The notes under the pieces: generated by a model
Told to the model about the DNA's origin: nothing
The model's database searches: none
The model's input: the letters and a program-made list of their open reading frames with translations, nothing else
Assembly (NCBI RefSeq): GCF_029522115.1
Contig: NZ_JAKWFK010000001.1
Location: 1-64,000, forward strand
DNA length: 64,000 bases
Direction: 5' to 3'
Source: Trinickia sp. Y13
GTDB lineage: Bacteria; Pseudomonadota; Gammaproteobacteria; Burkholderiales; Burkholderiaceae
Shown: one piece after another, positions 1-8,693 of the stretch
Layout: every line of letters starts with the position of its first letter
Numbering within the stretch: the first letter of the stretch is position 1
Program-made: the position numbers and the translations under genes

Positions 1-102
1 ACGCTGAAGGTTGCCGAGCCGCCCAAGCGTAGCGCGGGCGTAATGGTGCCGGACGTGCAGACGCTGGTCGAGAAGTTGAAGACCGAAGCCAAGGTGCTGT
101 GA
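1..102 (+). CDS. etfB: Electron transfer flavoprotein beta subunit, C-terminal end (partial)
   Basis: Only the last 33 codons are inside the window, in frame 1 and ending at TGA 100-102. The peptide has the typical EtfB tail, a charged helix after a [11 protein letters not shown] segment. EtfB carries the AMP/NADH-binding domain that pairs with EtfA and passes electrons from acyl-CoA dehydrogenases to ETF-quinone oxidoreductase. The call rests mainly on etfA starting 16 bp downstream with a GGGGGGA-type ribosome binding site, the usual etfBA operon. Confidence 0.85.
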   Translation, partial: TLKVAEPPKRSAGVMVPDVQTLVEKLKTEAKVL

Positions 103-118
103 GGGGGGACGAAAGAAA

Positions 119-1054
119 ATGACGATTTTGGTTATTGCCGAACACGACAACGCGTCGATCAAAGGCGCGACGCTGAACACCGTTGCCGCCGCACAGAAGA
201 TTGGCGGCGACATTCACGTGCTGGTTGCCGGCCACAACGCGCAAGGCGCGGCGCAGGCCGCGGCCAAGATCGCGGGCGTGTCGAAGGTGTTGCTCGCCGA
301 TGCGCCGCAACTGGCCGCGGGCCTTGCGGAAAACGTCGAAGCGACCGTGCTCGACATTGCGAAGGATTACTCGCACATCGTGGCGCCGGCTACGGCTTAC
401 GGCAAGAACATTGCCCCGCGCGTGGCGGCCAAGCTCGACGTGGCGCAGATCAGCGAGATCACGGCCGTCGTGTCGGCTGACACGTTCGAGCGTCCGATCT
501 ACGCCGGCAACGCGATTGCGACGGTGCAATCGGGCGATGCGATCAAGGTCATCACGGTGCGCGCGACGGGCTTCGATGCCGTGGCGGCCGAAGGCGGCAG
601 CGCAGCGGTCGAAAAGATCGACGCAGCAGCGGACCGCGGCATTTCGCAATTCGTGAATCGCGAAGTGACGAAGCTCGATCGTCCGGAACTGACGAGCGCG
701 AACATCATCGTGTCGGGCGGCCGCGGCCTGGGCAGCGGCGAGAACTACACCAAGGTGCTGGAGCCGCTGGCCGACAAGCTCGGCGCGGCGCTGGGCGCAT
801 CGCGCGCGGCAGTGGATGCGGGTTATGTGCCGAACGACTACCAAGTGGGGCAGACGGGCAAGATCGTCGCGCCGCAACTGTACGTGGCGGTGGGCATCTC
901 CGGCGCGATTCAGCATTTGGCGGGCATGAAGGATTCGAAAGTGATCGTGGCGATCAACAAGGATCCGGAAGCGCCGATCTTCAGCGTGGCCGATTACGGC
1001 CTCGTCGGCGATCTGTTCACGCTGGTGCCTGAACTCGTGAGCGCGTTGGGCTAA
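119..1054 (+). CDS. etfA: Electron transfer flavoprotein alpha subunit
   Basis: 311 aa, the usual EtfA length. The N-terminal domain (about 1-185) opens with [11 protein letters not shown]; the C-terminal FAD-binding domain starts near residue 195 with [12 protein letters not shown]. The family FAD signature follows ([20 protein letters not shown], then [11 protein letters not shown] and [10 protein letters not shown]). With EtfB it forms the soluble flavoprotein that takes electrons from acyl-CoA and other dehydrogenases; the two acyl-CoA dehydrogenases at 7.5-9.9 kb are plausible donors. It is second in an etfBA operon and is followed by a Rho-independent terminator. Confidence 0.97.
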   Translation: MTILVIAEHDNASIKGATLNTVAAAQKIGGDIHVLVAGHNAQGAAQAAAKIAGVSKVLLADAPQLAAGLAENVEATVLDIAKDYSHIVAPATAYGKNIAPRVAAKLDVAQISEITAVVSADTFERPIYAGNAIATVQSGDAIKVITVRATGFDAVAAEGGSAAVEKIDAAADRGISQFVNREVTKLDRPELTSANIIVSGGRGLGSGENYTKVLEPLADKLGAALGASRAAVDAGYVPNDYQVGQTGKIVAPQLYVAVGISGAIQHLAGMKDSKVIVAINKDPEAPIFSVADYGLVGDLFTLVPELVSALG

Positions 1055-1096
1055 ACGCGCAGGCGCCGCGAAAGCGGACGTAGTGTAGGAAAGGAA

Positions 1097-1124
1097 GGGG
1101 TGCGGTTCAGCCGCGCCCCTTTTT
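1097..1124 (+). terminator. Rho-independent terminator of etfBA
   Basis: A 9-bp GC-rich stem (GGGGTGCGG with CCGCGCCCC, one G-T wobble), a 5-nt loop and a run of five T follow the etfA stop by about 40 bp. Confidence 0.85.
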
Positions 1125-1140
1125 CAATTGCGGACGCCGC

Positions 1141-1174
1141 CACAAAAGCAAGCGGCGCCCGGTTGGGGCGCCGC
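1141..1174 (-). terminator. Terminator of dadA (minus strand)
   Basis: A perfect 9-bp inverted repeat (GCGGCGCCC / GGGCGCCGC, 5-nt loop) lies 38 bp beyond the dadA stop. Read on the minus strand it is followed by TTGCTTTTGTG, a moderate T-tract. With the etfA terminator it insulates the convergent genes. Confidence 0.7.
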
Positions 1175-1211
1175 TCGTGCTGCTGCCGGCTGCTGAGGTA
1201 TGCGCGAGCCG

Positions 1212-2498
1212 TTACGCGTAAGCAGGTTGCGGGGCCGTGCCGCGATCGCCGAGATAGCGATGCACGGACAGATCGTCGGCCTGGATCGCGGGGCGTCGTC
1301 CCGAGATCAAGTCGGCCAGCAATTGACCCGAGCCGCACGACATGGTCCAGCCGAGCGTGCCATGCCCCGTGTTCAAGAACAGGTTCGAAACCGGCGTGCG
1401 GCCGACGACCGGCGTGCCGTCCGGCGTCATGGGACGCAGGCCCGTCCAAAACGAGGCTTGCGTAGTATCGCCGCCGCCCGGGAACAAATCGTTGACGCAC
1501 ATTTCGAGCGTTTCGCGCCGCGCTTGGCGCAGCGTCTTGCTAAAGCCCACGATTTCCGCCATGCCGCCGACGCGAATGCGATCGTCGAAGCGCGTGATCG
1601 CGATCTTGTAGGTTTCGTCGAGCACCGTGGAAACGGGCGCTTTGGCGGAATCGACGATCGGCGCGGTGATGGAGTAGCCCTTGAGCGGATAGACGGGGAT
1701 CTTCACGATTCCCGACAACAGCTGCGTGGAGTACGAGCCGAGTGCGACGACATAGGCGTCGGCGCGCAGCGTTTGCCCGCCGCAACGCACGCCCGCAATG
1801 CGGCCGCCTGCGGTTTCGAGCGCATCGATCGATGTGTTGAAACGGAACGTCACGCCGAGCGATACGGCAAGCGCGGCCAGGCGCGTCGTGAACAATTGGC
1901 AGTCGCCCGTTTCGTCGCCGGGCAGCCGCAGGCCGCCCGTCAGCTTGTGCGAGACGGCGGCGAGCGCCGGCTCGGCGCGTGCGAGCTCGGCGGGGCTCAA
2001 GAGCTCGTACGCCACGTTGGCGTCCTTCAGCACGGCGATGTCTTTTTGTGCGCCGTCGAGCTGTTGCTGCGTGCGAAAAACCTGCAGCGTACCGCCCGTG
2101 CGGCCTTCGTATTGGATGCCGGTATCGGCGCGCAACGCTTGCAAACAGTCGCGACTGTATTCGGCGAGGCGCACCATCCGGCCTTTATTGACGGCATAGC
2201 GCTCGGCGGTGCAGTTTTGCAACATCTGCCACATCCAGCGCAATTGGAACTGCGTGCCGTCCAGACGGATTGCGAGAGGCGCGTGCTTTTGGAACATCCA
2301 CTTCACTGCTTTGACTGGAACGCCGGGAGCGGCCCACGGAGCCGCATAGCCGGGCGAGATCTGGCCGGCGTTGGCAAAGCTCGTATCGAGCGCGGGACCG
2401 GCTTCGCGATCCACCACCGTGACCTCGTGACCGGCGCGCGCCAGGTAATACGCGGTGGTCACGCCGACGACGCCACTACCCAAAACGACGACTCGCAT
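1212..2498 (-). CDS. dadA: D-amino acid dehydrogenase, small subunit DadA
   Basis: 428 aa, close to E. coli DadA. FAD-dependent, membrane-associated enzyme that oxidises D-alanine and other D-amino acids to 2-oxo acids and passes electrons to the respiratory chain. The N-terminus has the dinucleotide-binding motif GSGVVG at residues 6-11, then [11 protein letters not shown] and a C-terminal [14 protein letters not shown] typical of DadA. The ATG at 2498 is chosen over an in-frame TTG at 2510 because GGGAG sits 6 nt upstream of it. It is divergent from an Lrp-family gene, a pairing known to control dad genes. No alanine racemase (dadX) is adjacent. Confidence 0.96.
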   Translation of the reverse strand: MRVVVLGSGVVGVTTAYYLARAGHEVTVVDREAGPALDTSFANAGQISPGYAAPWAAPGVPVKAVKWMFQKHAPLAIRLDGTQFQLRWMWQMLQNCTAERYAVNKGRMVRLAEYSRDCLQALRADTGIQYEGRTGGTLQVFRTQQQLDGAQKDIAVLKDANVAYELLSPAELARAEPALAAVSHKLTGGLRLPGDETGDCQLFTTRLAALAVSLGVTFRFNTSIDALETAGGRIAGVRCGGQTLRADAYVVALGSYSTQLLSGIVKIPVYPLKGYSITAPIVDSAKAPVSTVLDETYKIAITRFDDRIRVGGMAEIVGFSKTLRQARRETLEMCVNDLFPGGGDTTQASFWTGLRPMTPDGTPVVGRTPVSNLFLNTGHGTLGWTMSCGSGQLLADLISGRRPAIQADDLSVHRYLGDRGTAPQPAYA

Positions 2499-2598
2499 AG
2501 TTGCTCCCAAACACCGATTAGTCCAGTTGATGGCGCTATACTATTGCGACAAAAGCAGTTTTTGTTCGTGTATTTTTTGGATTTTTGGTTGAAACATC

Positions 2599-3087
2599 AT
2601 GCGCACGCAACGGCAGCCGCTTCGTAAGCTGGACAAGCTCGATCACAAGATTCTCAAGCTGTTGCAGGAAGACGGCCGCATCGCCATGAAGGACTTGGCC
2701 GAGCGCGTGGGGCTGACCGTTACGCCGTGCATCGAGCGCGTCAAGCGGATGGAGCGCGACGGCGTCATCCTGGGTTATTACGCACGCCTGGATCCGGCTC
2801 AGCTAGGCGCGGCGCTGCTCGTGTTCGTCGAGATCACGCTCGGCAACAAGAGCGGCAATATGTTCGACCAATTCCGGCGCGAAGTTCAAAAGATCCCCGA
2901 GGTGCTCGAGTGCCACCTCGTCTCCGGCGATTTCGATTACCTCATCAAAGCGCGCATCGGCGAGATGACCGACTACCGCAAACTGCTCGGCGACATCCTG
3001 TTGCAACTGCCGGGCGCGGTGCAGTCGAAGAGCTATGTGGTGATGGAAGAGATCAAAGAAACGTTGATGATCTCGGTCGGCGATTGA
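2599..3087 (+). CDS. lrp: Lrp/AsnC-family transcriptional regulator
   Basis: 162 aa. An N-terminal winged HTH of the Lrp type (LDKLDHKILKLLQEDGRI, with the recognition helix near residues 40-58) is followed by the RAM/AsnC effector domain containing VLECHLVSGDFDYLIKAR. It matches the Lrp subgroup that activates dadA in the presence of leucine or alanine. It is transcribed divergently from dadA with 100 bp between the start codons, and an AT-rich tract in that gap (about 2550-2590) is a likely Lrp binding region. No strong Shine-Dalgarno precedes the ATG. Confidence 0.93.
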   Translation: MRTQRQPLRKLDKLDHKILKLLQEDGRIAMKDLAERVGLTVTPCIERVKRMERDGVILGYYARLDPAQLGAALLVFVEITLGNKSGNMFDQFRREVQKIPEVLECHLVSGDFDYLIKARIGEMTDYRKLLGDILLQLPGAVQSKSYVVMEEIKETLMISVGD

Positions 3088-3090
3088 GCA

Positions 3091-3120
3091 GGATCGAAGC
3101 GGATCGATGCGGATCGAGGC
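3091..3120. repeat. Three tandem copies of a 10-bp unit
   Basis: Three consecutive 10-mers of form GGATCGANGC (N = A, T, G) lie immediately after the lrp stop. Their function is unknown; they could be a short slipped-strand expansion. Confidence 0.6.
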
Positions 3121-3270
3121 GGGCATCGCTCGGCAAATTGCATCGCCAGATGATCCTCTACGGAATGATCCAGCCAATCGTTCGTCTGCCCACGGAGCCG
3201 GTCTGCGCACGTGTCGTCAATGAGCCTGGATTTGCATCCCCGCAGGATATCGATGCGTATGACGGCTCTA

Positions 3271-3332
3271 TTCGTCATGCGTGTCCCTGCTTCGCTATCC
3301 CGATGTTAACCCGCCCCCAGCCATGCTAGTTT
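3271..3332 (+). promoter_or_regulatory. Candidate PIP box / hrpII box promoter
   Basis: TTCGT (3271-3275), 15 bp, then TTCGC (3291-3295) matches the plant-inducible-promoter consensus TTCGB-N15-TTCGB, and equally the Ralstonia hrpII box TTCG-N16-TTCG. A YANNNT-type -10 element (TAGTTT, 3327-3332) begins 32 bp after the second TTCG; 30-32 bp is the established spacing for HrpX/HrpB-dependent promoters. The downstream start codon is at 3364 with GAGGG at 3354-3358. The match is seen directly; activation by an HrpB/HrpX-type AraC regulator is inferred, and no such regulator or secretion gene is in the window. Confidence 0.6.
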
Positions 3333-3363
3333 TAACGCTTGTGAGAGCGAGAAGAGGGCAGGC

Positions 3364-4746
3364 ATGGCGTCTAACGTCGAGCGAACGGGGGGAACGGGTG
3401 GCCTATTGCCATCTTGGGGCGGCGACGATTCGGGTACGCCGAACGGCTTGCCCTCACCATCGCAGCAACATCGGGACGAGAGGCTGCCTTCTTCAATACC
3501 GTCGGGGTCGGCGGCATGGGTATCGTTCAGACATGCTTCGCCGCCGGCGCAGGCGCGTGCCGCGTCTAGACCCGTAGCGGCCTCATCAGCGGATGTCGTT
3601 GTCGACGAAGCTTATCTGGGCAGCCTCGAGCGACAGATCGCCGAAGCGTTCGCGCCTCACGATCGAGATGGCTCGCCGGAGGCTGATCGACGTGTCGTCT
3701 ATCTGGAAAACGCGGACAAGGCGGGGCGCGGAAAGGTCTCTTCTTTGAACCCGCTTGCTTTGGTGCTGCCCGAACGCCTTCTCTCTTATCCGCAGCTTTA
3801 TGACTCAACGCGGATCGTGTTGGACCAGGCGCCGGCGAGCGAGGCGCGTCTGGTCGCAGCCGACGCACAGGTGACCTACCGCAACCTGATGAAGCAATAC
3901 AGCCTTGCGTATGTGTCATGCCTGCGCGCAGCTAATGGGTCGGAGCAGGCCCAGGCAGAGCTCAAGGCGTTGTTCGAAGAGGGCAAGGTGTTCGACGCCG
4001 CGGGAGTGCAGACCGAGTTTCTCTCCTCCGATCCGCAAACGCTATCGCGGGCGATGCTAGGGCATCTTAGTGTGGCAGTGTTGTGTTCCCCGGATACCGA
4101 GATCACCACGGCCGCGCGTATCAAGGTATTGGAAAACCTGCGTGATCACGCCGATCTCGATAGTGTGATAAGAGCGACTGTTGCAGACAAGAACACTAGC
4201 GGATTGATCGTCGACGGCCGCACACGCGTGTTCGATCTCATCCCGCTGGCTTTCATGCCCGATCGTAGCGCGGGGCACATCCCTCATACGCAGATGTTCT
4301 GGGCGAACGACGTCATCAAGGAGATCTTGCCGGAGAGAAGAGCGTCCGACGGGAGGCGGTTCGAGATCGATCTCGATCAGGGCGTTGCCGAACTCACGAC
4401 ACGGTATCGTAAAGAGGCCGTGCAGGTCCTTCTCGGCCTCATGAGAACCGATGACTGGCGGGTCGATCGGGAAGCGGTGTTCCGCGCACTGATCGGGCTC
4501 ACCGAACTCGACGATTCGCAGAAAAACCGCATCTTTGGAGAGAACGCCAGTTATCGCAACAACGGCGTGACACGCCCCGAGTCCATTGAAGCATTGATGG
4601 GCGGTGACATCGATGAAAGCGATTTGCGGGACATGCCCCCACAGGATGTGCTGCGACTGATCAGGGGCATGGCATCGGAAAACCGCTCGCTCCGGGCGCG
4701 CCTGGCGTCATCCGAGGGGGGAGTAGTAGGCGGCCCACGGCCCTAA
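3364..4746 (+). CDS. Unrecognised 460-aa protein, candidate type III secreted effector
   Basis: I do not recognise a family. Residues 1 to about 78 are rich in Ser, Gly, Pro and Ala with few hydrophobics and no Sec signal or membrane segment, as in the disordered secretion leaders of type III effectors. Residues about 80-440 look like a folded, mostly helical, soluble domain; the last 20 residues are again low in complexity (SSEGGVVGGPRP). The start is supported by GAGGG 5 nt upstream. The gene stands alone between lrp and a convergent SnoaL-like gene whose stop overlaps its own. A PIP/hrpII-like promoter precedes it. Its base composition is slightly less GC-biased than its neighbours, so it may be acquired. 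The effector role is an inference from promoter and N-terminus. Confidence 0.7.
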   Translation: MASNVERTGGTGGLLPSWGGDDSGTPNGLPSPSQQHRDERLPSSIPSGSAAWVSFRHASPPAQARAASRPVAASSADVVVDEAYLGSLERQIAEAFAPHDRDGSPEADRRVVYLENADKAGRGKVSSLNPLALVLPERLLSYPQLYDSTRIVLDQAPASEARLVAADAQVTYRNLMKQYSLAYVSCLRAANGSEQAQAELKALFEEGKVFDAAGVQTEFLSSDPQTLSRAMLGHLSVAVLCSPDTEITTAARIKVLENLRDHADLDSVIRATVADKNTSGLIVDGRTRVFDLIPLAFMPDRSAGHIPHTQMFWANDVIKEILPERRASDGRRFEIDLDQGVAELTTRYRKEAVQVLLGLMRTDDWRVDREAVFRALIGLTELDDSQKNRIFGENASYRNNGVTRPESIEALMGGDIDESDLRDMPPQDVLRLIRGMASENRSLRARLASSEGGVVGGPRP

Positions 4747-5111
4747 GCCGCCTTCGGCACGACGTCCAAGAATCCCGTGACGGTCTTGAACCGGCCCGCG
4801 GCATCGACGACCCCGAAGTCGGAGCCTTTCACGATCGCCTCGCCGCCCGGCGCCACTAGGTCCCACGAGAATCGCACATAATTGCCGAAACCGTCGGCGG
4901 CCGCGCTCAGCCGGAACACGTGCTGCGGAAAGCGTTCATGCACGGCGCCAATCATCGCGTCGATGCCGTCGTGTCCTTCGCCTGCCAGCAACGGGTCGAC
5001 GTAGGACGCGTCTTCAGCCCACGTCCGCGCGATCAGCTCGCGGCGGCGGGCAGCGTCGGTCTCGTTCCAAGCAGCAAAATAGCGGTCGACGAGGTCGAGA
5101 TGGGCAGTCAT
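4743..5111 (-). CDS. SnoaL-like / NTF2-fold protein
   Basis: 122 aa. The alpha helix LVDRYFAAWNETDAARRREL, then DASYVDP and GHDGIDAMI, are typical of small SnoaL/NTF2-like proteins, which are often small-molecule isomerases or cyclases or have no assigned reaction. The ATG at 5111 is chosen over a TTG at 5123 because GGAGAG lies just upstream. Its stop overlaps that of the convergent 460-aa gene. It is divergent from the XRE regulator at 5264, which is likely to control it. The substrate cannot be told from the sequence. Confidence 0.8.
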   Translation of the reverse strand: MTAHLDLVDRYFAAWNETDAARRRELIARTWAEDASYVDPLLAGEGHDGIDAMIGAVHERFPQHVFRLSAAADGFGNYVRFSWDLVAPGGEAIVKGSDFGVVDAAGRFKTVTGFLDVVPKAA

Positions 5112-5263
5112 GGCTCTCTCCAAAACTCAAAATTGAGGGTGACGGCGCAGGTAGGCCGTATCGCTCGGTCGCTAGTGCGTCTCGCCTTGTTCAGGTCGAT
5201 TCGGTTAGCGCCTGGACCGAAGCTTCGGACAATGCACGGGGCGCGTCGATTACGTGCGAGGTA

Positions 5264-6154
5264 ATGGAAACACCGCGGCGTTTCGCTATGATCCCCGTTA
5301 TGAACTCGATCCTCAGCCCATCGCACGCGCCCTCGCGCGCCGCCTCGCAACGGGGGAGCCGCCCCGTCGGCGATCTATTGCGCGAGTGGCGTCAGCGCCG
5401 CCGCATGAGCCAACTCGTGCTCGCCACCGAAGCGCAGATTTCGACGCGCCATCTCAGCTTCGTCGAGTCCGGCCGCGCACAGCCAAGCCGCGAAATGCTC
5501 ATGCATCTGGCCGAACAACTCGAGGTGCCGCTGCGCGCCCGAAACGCGTTGTTCGTCGCCGCCGGTTATGCGCCGCTCTATGCCGAGCGGCCCTTGACCG
5601 ATCCGCAACTCGATGCCGCGCGCGAGGCCGTGCAGCTCGTGCTGCGCGGACACGAGCCATACCCCGCGCTCGCGATCGATCGGCACTGGACGATGGTGGC
5701 CGCCAACGCGGCGTTGGCGCCGCTTGTCGCGCGCGCCGATCCGCGATTGCTCGAGGCGCCCGTCAACGTCCTGCGCTTGTCGCTCCATCCCGATGGCCTC
5801 GCGCCGCATATCGTCGATTGGACCGGTTGGCGCACGCACGCGCTGCAACGCATCGAGCGCCAGGCGCAAGCGAGCGGCGACGCGACGCTCGCTGCGATGA
5901 TCGAGGAACTCGCAGCCTATCCGGCGCCGGCAGGCGCCAAGGCCGAACACACTGGCGAGCCGCCGCCGTTGGCCGATATCGTCGTGCCGTTCAGTCTGCG
6001 CACGGACATCGGCGTATTGTCGTTTTTCAGTACCACGACGGTGTTCGGTTCGCCGGTCGATGTGACGTTGTCGGAACTGGCCATCGAAGCCTTCTTTCCC
6101 GCCGATGCACCCACAGCCGACGCGTTGCGCGACTATCAAGCGAAACAGGCGTAA
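5264..6154 (+). CDS. XRE-family regulator with MmyB-like ligand domain
   Basis: 296 aa (288 or 284 if a later ATG at 5288 or 5300 is used; no clear ribosome binding site decides this). Residues about 35-95 form a Cro/CI-type HTH (LLREWRQRRRMSQLVLATEA, then STRHLSFVESGRAQPS). The remainder is the MmyB-like ligand-binding (PAS-related) domain with YPALAIDRHWTMVAANAA and a C-terminal LSELAIEAFFPAD. Such regulators usually repress a divergent small-molecule enzyme, here the SnoaL-like gene 150 bp away. Confidence 0.88.
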   Translation: METPRRFAMIPVMNSILSPSHAPSRAASQRGSRPVGDLLREWRQRRRMSQLVLATEAQISTRHLSFVESGRAQPSREMLMHLAEQLEVPLRARNALFVAAGYAPLYAERPLTDPQLDAAREAVQLVLRGHEPYPALAIDRHWTMVAANAALAPLVARADPRLLEAPVNVLRLSLHPDGLAPHIVDWTGWRTHALQRIERQAQASGDATLAAMIEELAAYPAPAGAKAEHTGEPPPLADIVVPFSLRTDIGVLSFFSTTTVFGSPVDVTLSELAIEAFFPADAPTADALRDYQAKQA

Positions 6155-6190
6155 GGCGCGCGACGCAAGCGAGCGCCATACGCTAAGAGC

Positions 6191-6270
6191 GGCTCGGCTC
6201 GGCTCGGCTCGGCTCGGCTCGGCTCGGCTCGGCAGGACTCAACGCGGCTCGGCAGGACTCAACGCGGCTC
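6191..6270. repeat. Pentanucleotide (GGCTC)8 tract followed by a duplicated 20-bp unit
   Basis: Eight perfect tandem copies of GGCTC (6191-6230) run into two identical 20-bp units (6231-6250 and 6251-6270), each of which ends in GCGGCTC. The tract lies between the XRE gene stop and the 3' end of the CoA-transferase gene, so copy-number change would alter no protein. It is a likely VNTR. Confidence 0.95.
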
Positions 6271-6301
6271 GATTCGACCTATCGACCGAGCGCCCCTCCG
6301 C

Positions 6302-7522
6302 CTAAATCACGCCGTTGCGTCGAAGCTGCGTGACCGTCTCGGCGTCCAACCCCAGCACCGAGCGCAGCACGTCTTCCGTGCCTTCACCGAGCACCGGCGG
6401 CGCATGCCGGACTGGCGGGCGCTCGCCGTCGATCCGGTAGGGCGGCGCGAGCACGTGTTCGGTGCCCGCCACCGGATGCGGCTGCTCGGTCACGAGCGCG
6501 GCCGCGGCGGCGCGCGGGGAAGTCAACGCCTCCAGTAATCCCATCACTTCCCCGCAAGGAATGCCGGCGGCCGTCAGCCGCGCAAGCAAGACGGCGCGTT
6601 CGCGCTTGCCCAATTCCGCCTTGATCTGAGCGATCAACGGTTCGCGATGCGCGCCGCGCGCGAGGTTCGTCTTGAAGCGATCGTCCTCGGCCAAGTCGGG
6701 CCGTTCGATGACGTCGCGGCAAAACCGTTCGAATTGCGCGTTCGTGCCGACGGTGACGACGATGGGTCCATCTTTCGCATCGAAGACGCCATACGGGACG
6801 ATGGACGGATGCGCGTTGCCGTAGCGCGGCGGATCCTCGCCGGCGAGCAACGCTTCGAGACCGTAGTAAGACGTGATCGCCACGCCGCAATCGAACAGCG
6901 CCATCTCGATGCGGCGTCCGCGTCCGGTGCGCGCTCGATCGAACAATGCCGCGAGGATCGCTTGGGCCGCGTACATGCCCGTGACCAAATCGACCACGGC
7001 GACGCCGAACTTCAACGGCGGCTGCGTCGGCTCTCCGTTCATCGCCATCAAGCCCGATTCGGCCTGCACGACGAGGTCGTATCCCGGCCGCGCGACCTCC
7101 GGCCCGCTACGCCCATAGCCCGAAATCGAGCAGTAGACGAGCGAGGGATGCGCTTGGCTCAAGGCCTCGTAGTCGAGGCCGAAGTTGCGTGCGCCGCCGA
7201 GCTTGAAATTCTCGATGACGATGTCGCTCTTGATTGCGAGCTCTCGTGCGAGCCGAGCGCCTTCCTCGGTCTGCAGATCGAGCGTCACCGAGCGCTTGTT
7301 GCGGTTCACGCTGTTGAAGTAGCAGGTCTCGGTCGCGCCGATGCGCGAGCCCCAATCGCGCGTATCGTCGCCACGCGTCGGATGCTCGATCTTGATGACT
7401 TCGGCGCCGAGGTCGGCCAGCGCCATCGCGCACGAGGGCCCGGCGAACACGCGCGAGAGGTCGAGTACGCGGATGCCCGATAGCGGCAGCCCAGCGCCCC
7501 GCTCGAAGTTCGATTCGTTCAT
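6302..7522 (-). CDS. CaiB/BaiF family (class III) CoA-transferase
   Basis: 406 aa. It begins with the family N-terminus GIRVLDLSRVFAGP and ADLGAEVIKIEHP; the catalytic Asp is expected in PGYDLVVQAESG (the Asp that forms the aspartyl-CoA anhydride in this family). It moves CoA between acyl thioesters and free acids. The ATG at 7522 is preceded by GAGGA; an upstream TTG would run into the preceding gene. It is the last gene of a four-gene operon and would activate a carboxylic acid that the two acyl-CoA dehydrogenases and the hydratase/dehydrogenase fusion then degrade. The acid itself cannot be named. Confidence 0.92.
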   Translation of the reverse strand: MNESNFERGAGLPLSGIRVLDLSRVFAGPSCAMALADLGAEVIKIEHPTRGDDTRDWGSRIGATETCYFNSVNRNKRSVTLDLQTEEGARLARELAIKSDIVIENFKLGGARNFGLDYEALSQAHPSLVYCSISGYGRSGPEVARPGYDLVVQAESGLMAMNGEPTQPPLKFGVAVVDLVTGMYAAQAILAALFDRARTGRGRRIEMALFDCGVAITSYYGLEALLAGEDPPRYGNAHPSIVPYGVFDAKDGPIVVTVGTNAQFERFCRDVIERPDLAEDDRFKTNLARGAHREPLIAQIKAELGKRERAVLLARLTAAGIPCGEVMGLLEALTSPRAAAAALVTEQPHPVAGTEHVLAPPYRIDGERPPVRHAPPVLGEGTEDVLRSVLGLDAETVTQLRRNGVI

Positions 7523-7538
7523 GTCGCGGCGTCCTCGC

Positions 7539-8681
7539 TTACGCGTGTGTCGGCGTGCGCCCGAATGCAATGTATCTGGCCAGATGATGATCTTCGTCAC
7601 CCAACTGATGATCGATCATGACGAGCCGCTTCGCGTAGTGCGAAAGAGGCAACTCCCAGGTCATGCCGATGCCTCCATGCAGTTGCACGGCTTCGCGCGA
7701 TAACCGTGCGCCGACTTGACCCGCCGTGTACTTGGCCGCCGACAGCGCCCGCTCGCGCGCGGCGCGCGGCGCCTCGAGCGCGGCGGCCGCATTGATGACG
7801 GCGGAGCGCACTTGCTCAATATCGATCGCGAGATCGGCCATGCGATGTTGTAGGGCCTGAAAGCTGCCGATCGGCACGCCGAACTGGCGGCGCGTGCGCA
7901 AATACTCGAGCGTGGCGGAGAACGCGGTTTGCATCGCACCCAGCGCTTCGGCGGACAGCGCAAGCAGACCCGCGCCAAGCGCCGTTTCGAGCGTGGCGAA
8001 GCCATCGTCCACCGCGCCGATCAGCGCATCGTCCGCGAGCTTCACCTCGCCAAGCATCACTTCCGCGCCGCGGCCGCCGTCGATCAACGCATAGTCGCGT
8101 AGCGCTACGCCGGCTGTGCCGCGCGGTACCCAAAACAGTGAGATGCCATGCTCGGCATCCGCGTCGCCGCTCGTGCGCGCCGAAACGACGAACCCGTCGG
8201 CCGCTGCGCCGAACGGCACCACGGCCTTCGCTCCGTTCAAGCGCCAGCCATCGCTGGCGCGCACGGCGGTGGAGGCGACGCGCGCCGGCTCGTAGCGCGA
8301 ATCGGGCTCGCCGTGGGCCAGCGCAACGACGGTTTCGCCATCGATCAGCCGTAATAGCTCGGTGCGCTGCGCTTCGCGGCCGGCCAGCGCGAGCACGCGG
8401 CCCGCCACGAGCGCGCCGAGAAAAGGTTCGACCACCAAGCCACGGCCCAACTGCTCGAAGACGACCGCGATGTCGTCACCGCTGCCGCCGAAGCCCCCGT
8501 GCTCGGGTGCGAATAGCGCGCCGATTGCGCCGAGCTCTCCGAAGCGTCGCCACATCGCGCGATCGAATCCCTCGGGCGAGCGCGCGTTGCGCTCGCGCGT
8601 GGCGAAGCTGTATTGCTCGGCAACGAATCGCGTGAGCGTATCGGCGAGCATCCGCTGTTCGTCGGTCACTTCGAAGTTCAT
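7539..8681 (-). CDS. Acyl-CoA dehydrogenase, small-subunit type (PimD-like)
   Basis: 380 aa flavoprotein of the acyl-CoA dehydrogenase family: N-terminal helical domain (DEQRMLADTLTRFVAEQY), PEHGGFGG loop, middle beta domain, and C-terminal FAD-contacting helices ending in VQLHGGIGMTWELPLSHY. Length and arrangement resemble the smaller partner of paired dehydrogenases such as PimC/PimD of pimeloyl-CoA degradation. It is separated by 12 bp from the larger dehydrogenase gene upstream, so the two probably form a heteromer. Electrons would go to ETF. Confidence 0.9.
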   Translation of the reverse strand: MNFEVTDEQRMLADTLTRFVAEQYSFATRERNARSPEGFDRAMWRRFGELGAIGALFAPEHGGFGGSGDDIAVVFEQLGRGLVVEPFLGALVAGRVLALAGREAQRTELLRLIDGETVVALAHGEPDSRYEPARVASTAVRASDGWRLNGAKAVVPFGAAADGFVVSARTSGDADAEHGISLFWVPRGTAGVALRDYALIDGGRGAEVMLGEVKLADDALIGAVDDGFATLETALGAGLLALSAEALGAMQTAFSATLEYLRTRRQFGVPIGSFQALQHRMADLAIDIEQVRSAVINAAAALEAPRAARERALSAAKYTAGQVGARLSREAVQLHGGIGMTWELPLSHYAKRLVMIDHQLGDEDHHLARYIAFGRTPTHA

Positions 8682-8693
8682 CGTCGAGCCCTT

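Noticed and set aside
1200-2627. Open frame of 475 codons on the plus strand
   Set aside because: Antisense to dadA, which has the FAD motif and normal family length.
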